Shown piece after piece: positions 59,577-64,000 of a DNA stretch of 64,000 nt. The DNA comes from Ceratodon purpureus (Eukaryota > Streptophyta > Bryopsida > Pseudoditrichales > Ditrichaceae). Every line of letters begins with the position of its first letter. The stretch's first letter is position 1. Both the position numbers and the translations under genes were made by a program. A model generated the notes under the pieces. The model searched no databases. It was not told the DNA's origin and worked only from the letters and a program-made list of their open reading frames with translations. Where the stretch lies: NCBI GenBank assembly GCA_014871385.1, contig CM026426.1:45370484-45434483 (forward strand), given 5' to 3'.

Positions 59577-60889
59577 TCATACACTCTCGACTAGGTTCTG
59601 ATCCGTAGTTGTGTAATTTGTAATCATCATTGTTATAGACGATTTCAATGTTCAGGCAGTTTAGGAGTAATAGACGCACATGGCAAGCGCATGAGAAGGA
59701 TAATCTGCATCCACACATTTTCTTGCATCTCAGGTTCACTGTGAGTTCAATGGTACTTGCCCATGTTCATAAACACTCGGATGGAAACATACTTTACATG
59801 CATGGACGACTTGTTATGTACAACTTTACCCTTTACAGGTTAATTATTTATTTTCTCGTTCATTTTTTCATGATACTAAGTAATAAAAAGTATAGTAATG
59901 AATGAAAATATTTGAGAACTCTCTGGCATTCTTGGTGCATTTCACTTTACACCATGCATGTCCGCACATATAAAATTCGGAAATGCACAACAATTAATTC
60001 AATACATGAACTCCGAGAATTACCTGACTTCGATGATACCGTCGACAGCTTCATCGTTTCACTACACCCTCCTAAGTTATCCTGCATTAACAGTGTAATC
60101 AAGGCTTATCTCCTCCAAGAGCAAACGCATTTTCTATGTACTACACTATTTAAAAAGGTTACATAAATCTATTTAGGAGGTATACACTCTTTACAAATCA
60201 AAGCTTTTGACAGAGAAAGGTGCATATTACCTTAATTGAAATTCTACCATGTCTTCAGTTCACAATTGCTCCTACTTCAGTTTCAATCAATGTATGTCCT
60301 AGAACGTTAAAAAACATAACATCTGAAACTACACAGTACATGTAATCTAGATTTCCTCTATTGCCAACTCAAACTGTCCCAAAGCCCGGATAGTACACCG
60401 GAGAACAGGTGATTTATTTCAAGTTTTTTGAATTGATGCTTACAATAGCGGATAGGTACTACAACGACTACAACCAAAAGACAACGCCAATCTGAAATTA
60501 GCATATGTCCAAGTTCATAAGTTCTTACTAGTCCCCACAGCAGCTGCTGAGCTACATTTTTTTTAAACATATAAAACTGAAGCAATATCCGAACTACTTA
60601 GCATATACGAAACCTAATTAACTAGATACGCAGTATGTCAACGTCAAGAATTCACACAGGATTGAACAATACGAGCATGAAACGCTGAACATAAGAAGGT
60701 TCCGCCCAAGATTAACATGAGACAGTAGACAGACTATTGAAAGCAGTATATTCTCTTATCTCATATAGTTTATCAACATTGCAAATTGAAATTGAGATTA
60801 CAGATAAAAATGTCCACCTCCGCAAAATTTTGAGAGTCCTACAACGCCTGTCACTGTCCACATTGTAATGCCTACTCCCTCGATAATCT

Positions 60890-61594
60890 TCAGTCACAAG
60901 TGGGAGCCTTTAAAGACTCCTCTCTCTTTTTCTTCAATTTCTGAACCTCGTGGAATCGGTGTGAACGAAGTCGCCATTCCTTAGTGCACTCCTTCTGGTG
61001 CCAAGGAAGGTCCAGACAATCTCTCATTAATGTGACTTGGGTGTCTTCTGGTCCAAATTCATCCTCATCTATAGTTTGTTGAGAACGGAACTCCTCCTAT
61101 GTGAATTTGAAGTAGTCCGGATCGGGGTCATTGTCGTGTTCCTTACAATGTTCCATGTACCGTCTCTGCATGGAATGATACGAGGATTCCTCCTCTACTT
61201 CATCCACCTTCTCTGGCACAGACGTCTGCGATGTTGTCTTTAAAGAACCACCTGTACCGGTTGCAATAGTCTCCGTTAAGTCGTCCTTCATGTCTAAGGT
61301 ATACTGCTCATCTCCGTCCTCAGCATTAATCATTTTCCTTGACACTTTAGCCTCCGGTGAAAGATCACCATTACTACACTTGGTGTCAAGTGTTTCGCTA
61401 CTTCGTTTCAGAGAGAGTCTCTGTCTAGACGATTGTCCTTCGGGTAGGTCATGTACACCTCCCTTTCCAACATCGTCCCTCTCGTTTGCTGAATCTCCCT
61501 TACATTTTTCTATGACCTTGTCTGCATCCTTGTCAGTACTGATAGCGCTCAACTCTACGGACTTAGCTGTATCCATGACACCTGCCTCAGACAC
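60890..61594 (-). pseudogene. Acidic/basic hypothetical protein with in-frame TAG
   Basis: One frame with MDTAKSVELSAISTDKDADK, then Ser/Lys-rich sequence and YHSMQRRYMEHCKEHDNDPD, TAG (61097-61099), then EEFRSQQTIDEDEFGPEDTQ and a basic helix (RSHRFHEVQKLKKKREES) to TGA 60890-60892. Family not recognised. Confidence 0.4.
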
Positions 61595-62015
61595 GAATCC
61601 TTGTTATCAGTATAGTACGAAACTAAATAATATCAGAAACTGAATACGCAAAATAAACTCTCATAGCGGACCACTATTATATGCATCCAAACGATCTCTG
61701 TGCATGCATATTTTCTCAAACAATTACTCCATTCTCTAGATAACTACCAATTCTATGCAGAAAACATCTACGATAACAGGCACAATTACTCTGTTAATTA
61801 ATTGTTCACTGCATGTTCCTATCATTAGTCAAGTTTAAAGACCCACATTGCATGCTGGAAAAGAAAGAGAAATTCACTTTGCCATCATCAAAAGACACCT
61901 ACTTCACTACATTGCACTGACTCTTTAATATCTGTCACATAAAGAAGTTCGGTTCTAACACATGTCACTAATTTCATTGGCATGCCATTGAATCCGGTAT
62001 GTATAATATCTCCAA

Positions 62016-62089
62016 ACACACACACATACACACACACACACACAATAAAAAAATAAAAAATAAATAAAAAATAAAAACAAAAATAAAAG
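62016..62089. repeat. (CA)n and (AAAT)n microsatellite
   Basis: ACACACATACACACACACAC-type run followed by an A-rich AAATAAAA run. Confidence 0.95.
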
Positions 62090-63020
62090 GGCAAGTATAT
62101 CAGTTAGTATTTACCATCCCGAGGTAACCAGAGATGAGAGCCAGAATCCAAAAACTAACTGAACATCATCTAAGTCATCTGAATCTTCGGTTGCAAACAA
62201 ATACTTAAACCGTATAGAACATGTACGACAAAATTTTGAGGCACTTCGTCAGAATTTAGACGTACCTTCCTTTACGGAATTGTGAAGAAATCGTACAGAA
62301 GTCAGCATTGAGCACTTTGTGCGTTGTGAATCATTAACAGAACAAGTCACTGAAACAAAATCAATGTCAATTCCCTTTACACTTCCCCACAAGAATAACT
62401 ATACCCCGATTCAATAGATGTAACAGTGCACGTGTGACTGGAATTGAGAAAAGTACAGTCACAATGCAGATTTGCGAAACATAAAAGAAAAAAATGTAGC
62501 CACATGAAATATGAACTGAGGTAATAATATGAAGAGACAGTGAATTATCAGTCTATCCGCAATTGATAGAATTTACAAGACTTCAACCAAATGAAGTTAT
62601 TAACTGACCCCGAGCCTTACAGAGTAAAATCAAAATTATTTCCCGCTACATACTGAAAACTACAATGTAGAATATGTTCAATAACCAGAATCAGAAGATG
62701 TTCGATAACCATAATCACAAGGTTTATGATAACAACAAAAGTTCACTGACACGTGCAAAAAAACTACGCTCCATTTACATTCCTAGCGTATTCAATCCTA
62801 GTAGCCGCGAGCTAGAAGCATCTGCAACATGCACAAAAATTAGGTGTTAGGAACATGATACACTAACATGTTTATTCAAATGCTTGTGCCAAAAAATAAG
62901 TACACCTGCGATCACCTATGTGTACATCAGGAAGGTGAACTAAGCAGCATCGAAGTAGGAGTAGTGAAATAGAGCAAAAACTAATTGATTTAAACAAATG
63001 GGAAATGGAAAGGAGGTACA
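62090..63020. other. No supported gene
   Basis: AT-rich sequence without recognisable coding or RNA features. Confidence 0.5.
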
Positions 63021-63021
63021 T

Positions 63022-63460
63022 TCACAGGGTCTTGACTCGCTTAGCCGGAGTGACCCAGATGGTATCCAGCAACTCCTGCCCATCGCCTGGGACCACAGTG
63101 ACAGCCACCATCCAATCGCTTCTCAGCACCATAAACAAAGAACATAACTCATCGTTGGACAGGTCTCCTAATGCCACTGTCCTCAACTTCATCAGAATTG
63201 GCTTGGCGAAACTCCATGATCTGGTGAAAACGTAGAAGGCGCTGTCGAATTCTGCCAATGGGTTCGAGCCGCGTCGACGTAGCCAATTCGAATTCCAAAA
63301 ACGGGCCTTGTTGAGAGAGAGGAAGCGGCACGAAGTGCTGCATACTCCACACGGTTGCGCACGGCCACGTTCCACGCCTTGGACAAGCAAGCCAGCCGGG
63401 GGATGAGCTCCAGAAGAGCCTGCATGTCAATGTGCATGATCTCCATGATGTTCATTAGAC
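63022..63460 (-). pseudogene. Unrecognised coding fragment, frameshifted
   Basis: Minus strand. LLELIPRLACLSKAWNVAVR in one frame runs into RFLSLNKARFWNSNWLRRR in another near 63.32 kb, then to a stop at 63022. The first part is loosely F-box-like (LIPRLACLSKAWN), but that is weak. One base is missing or an intron is hidden. Confidence 0.3.
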
Positions 63461-63665
63461 CTCCAGCCATCAACTCTCACGTCACAACTGTCGATGGAAA
63501 ATACTGATTTGAAACAATTAGCTTGTAATCATACCCTGGTGACCGTTCATGGTCATCATTGATCTAACAATCATTCATGGTGAGTTGACGTCCACCCATC
63601 ACAGTTATATATCACATTTGAGCTCATTTCCATATTGGGTCCTATAACCGTGGGATTTTATAAAT

Positions 63666-63884
63666 TTATGACAAATTGTGCGTAAATCTAAGCATGACTC
63701 CACTCCCATACGAAACTTGAATATGAACCGCAGGAACATCGAAAAATAATACCTTGCCACCATGAACCTGTAACTCAAGAACTAGCTTCTCGTCACCTAA
63801 AGCACCACTGACATGTGCCTGCACATTCAGGTCCAAACCCTGATATTCAGTGACGGATATATGCAATATAGGAAAGGAAGTCAA
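63666..63884 (-). CDS. Possible exon, unknown
   Basis: Minus frame with LDLNVQAHVSGALGDEKLVL and GGKVLFFDVPAVHIQVSYG. It has a beta-strand-like alternation and is free of stops over its length. It is close to the window edge, so its context is missing. Confidence 0.25.
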   Translation of the reverse strand: MTSFPILHISVTEYQGLDLNVQAHVSGALGDEKLVLELQVHGGKVLFFDVPAVHIQVSYGSGVMLRFTHNLS

Positions 63885-64000
63885 GCATCACTCAGAAGGT
63901 ACTAAACTGAGTAGGGATACTCGAAAGTGCCAATTGAGCAGAAATCCAGCAAAAATATGGTGGAATAGGAAAGACTATTGAAATACTTTCAAAAACGAGT

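Noticed and set aside
3734..61594. UAG reassigned to glutamine as a variant nuclear code
   Set aside because: TRAP-alpha ends at TAG exactly where the family should end, and the TAG sites at 5885, 24358, 29313 and 30040 fall where I remember Trp rather than Gln in relatives. The same frames also carry frameshifts and TGA/TAA stops.
61888..62094. Minus ORF rich in Phe/Tyr/Val/Cys
   Set aside because: Translation of the CA and AAAT microsatellite.

Overview
This looks like nuclear DNA of a streptophyte plant. A bryophyte-like or charophyte-like lineage is my best guess, based on the flavour of the transposable elements; I cannot fix the species. The reasons are one clean intron-bearing housekeeping gene with plant-style GT-AG introns (TRAP-alpha), plant-type Ty3/gypsy and Mutator-like elements, and decay concentrated in CHG contexts, as expected of plant cytosine methylation. 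Apart from the TRAP-alpha gene, almost all recognisable coding DNA is transposon-derived or decaying.

Layout. 0.9-5.5 kb (-): two unrecognised decaying genes, one split by a 740-bp foldback element. 5.5-6.9 kb (+): a gene with a RING-like zinc finger. 8.2-9.8 kb (+): gag-protease fragment of a Ty3/gypsy element. 11.3-11.6 kb: purine-rich tandem repeat. 12.2-20.6 kb (-): multi-exon gene whose C-terminal exons resemble a beta-class N4/N6 DNA methyltransferase; its core lies between 450-bp inverted repeats (11.67-12.12 and 18.74-19.18 kb), and its introns carry a recurring CCGAGCAGACT-type motif. 21.7-25.6 kb plus 34.9-35.1 kb (+): a Mutator-like transposase gene (GCM/WRKY-like finger, MULE core, SWIM finger). 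It is split by a 9.3-kb Ty3/gypsy element (25.6-34.9 kb) that carries an extra antisense ORF and an extra sense zinc-finger ORF behind the integrase. 36.2-36.8 kb (-): an intact 220-codon terminal exon. 37.5-44.4 kb: two related genes in inverted orientation, with RING-type remnants between them. 46.0-48.9 kb (+): complete TRAP-alpha gene with 8 exons and 270 aa. 51.3-54.2 kb (-): transposon-like hypothetical gene. 55.3-56.6 kb (-): gene ending in an RNase H1-type hybrid-binding domain. 59-61.6 kb and 63 kb (-): coiled-coil and unidentified fragments.

The strongest window-wide signal is that long reading frames are interrupted again and again by single in-frame TAG codons, about 28 counted, against about six TGA and two TAA. 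Where homology lets me guess the original residue it is Gln or Trp. CAG to TAG, and C-TGG to C-TAG, are both C-to-T changes in CHG context, so I read this as decay of CHG-methylated repeats rather than an altered genetic code. TRAP-alpha ends at a normal TAG.

I found no rRNA gene, no intact tRNA gene and no CRISPR array. All calls come from reading the sequence and from memory of protein families; no searches were run.
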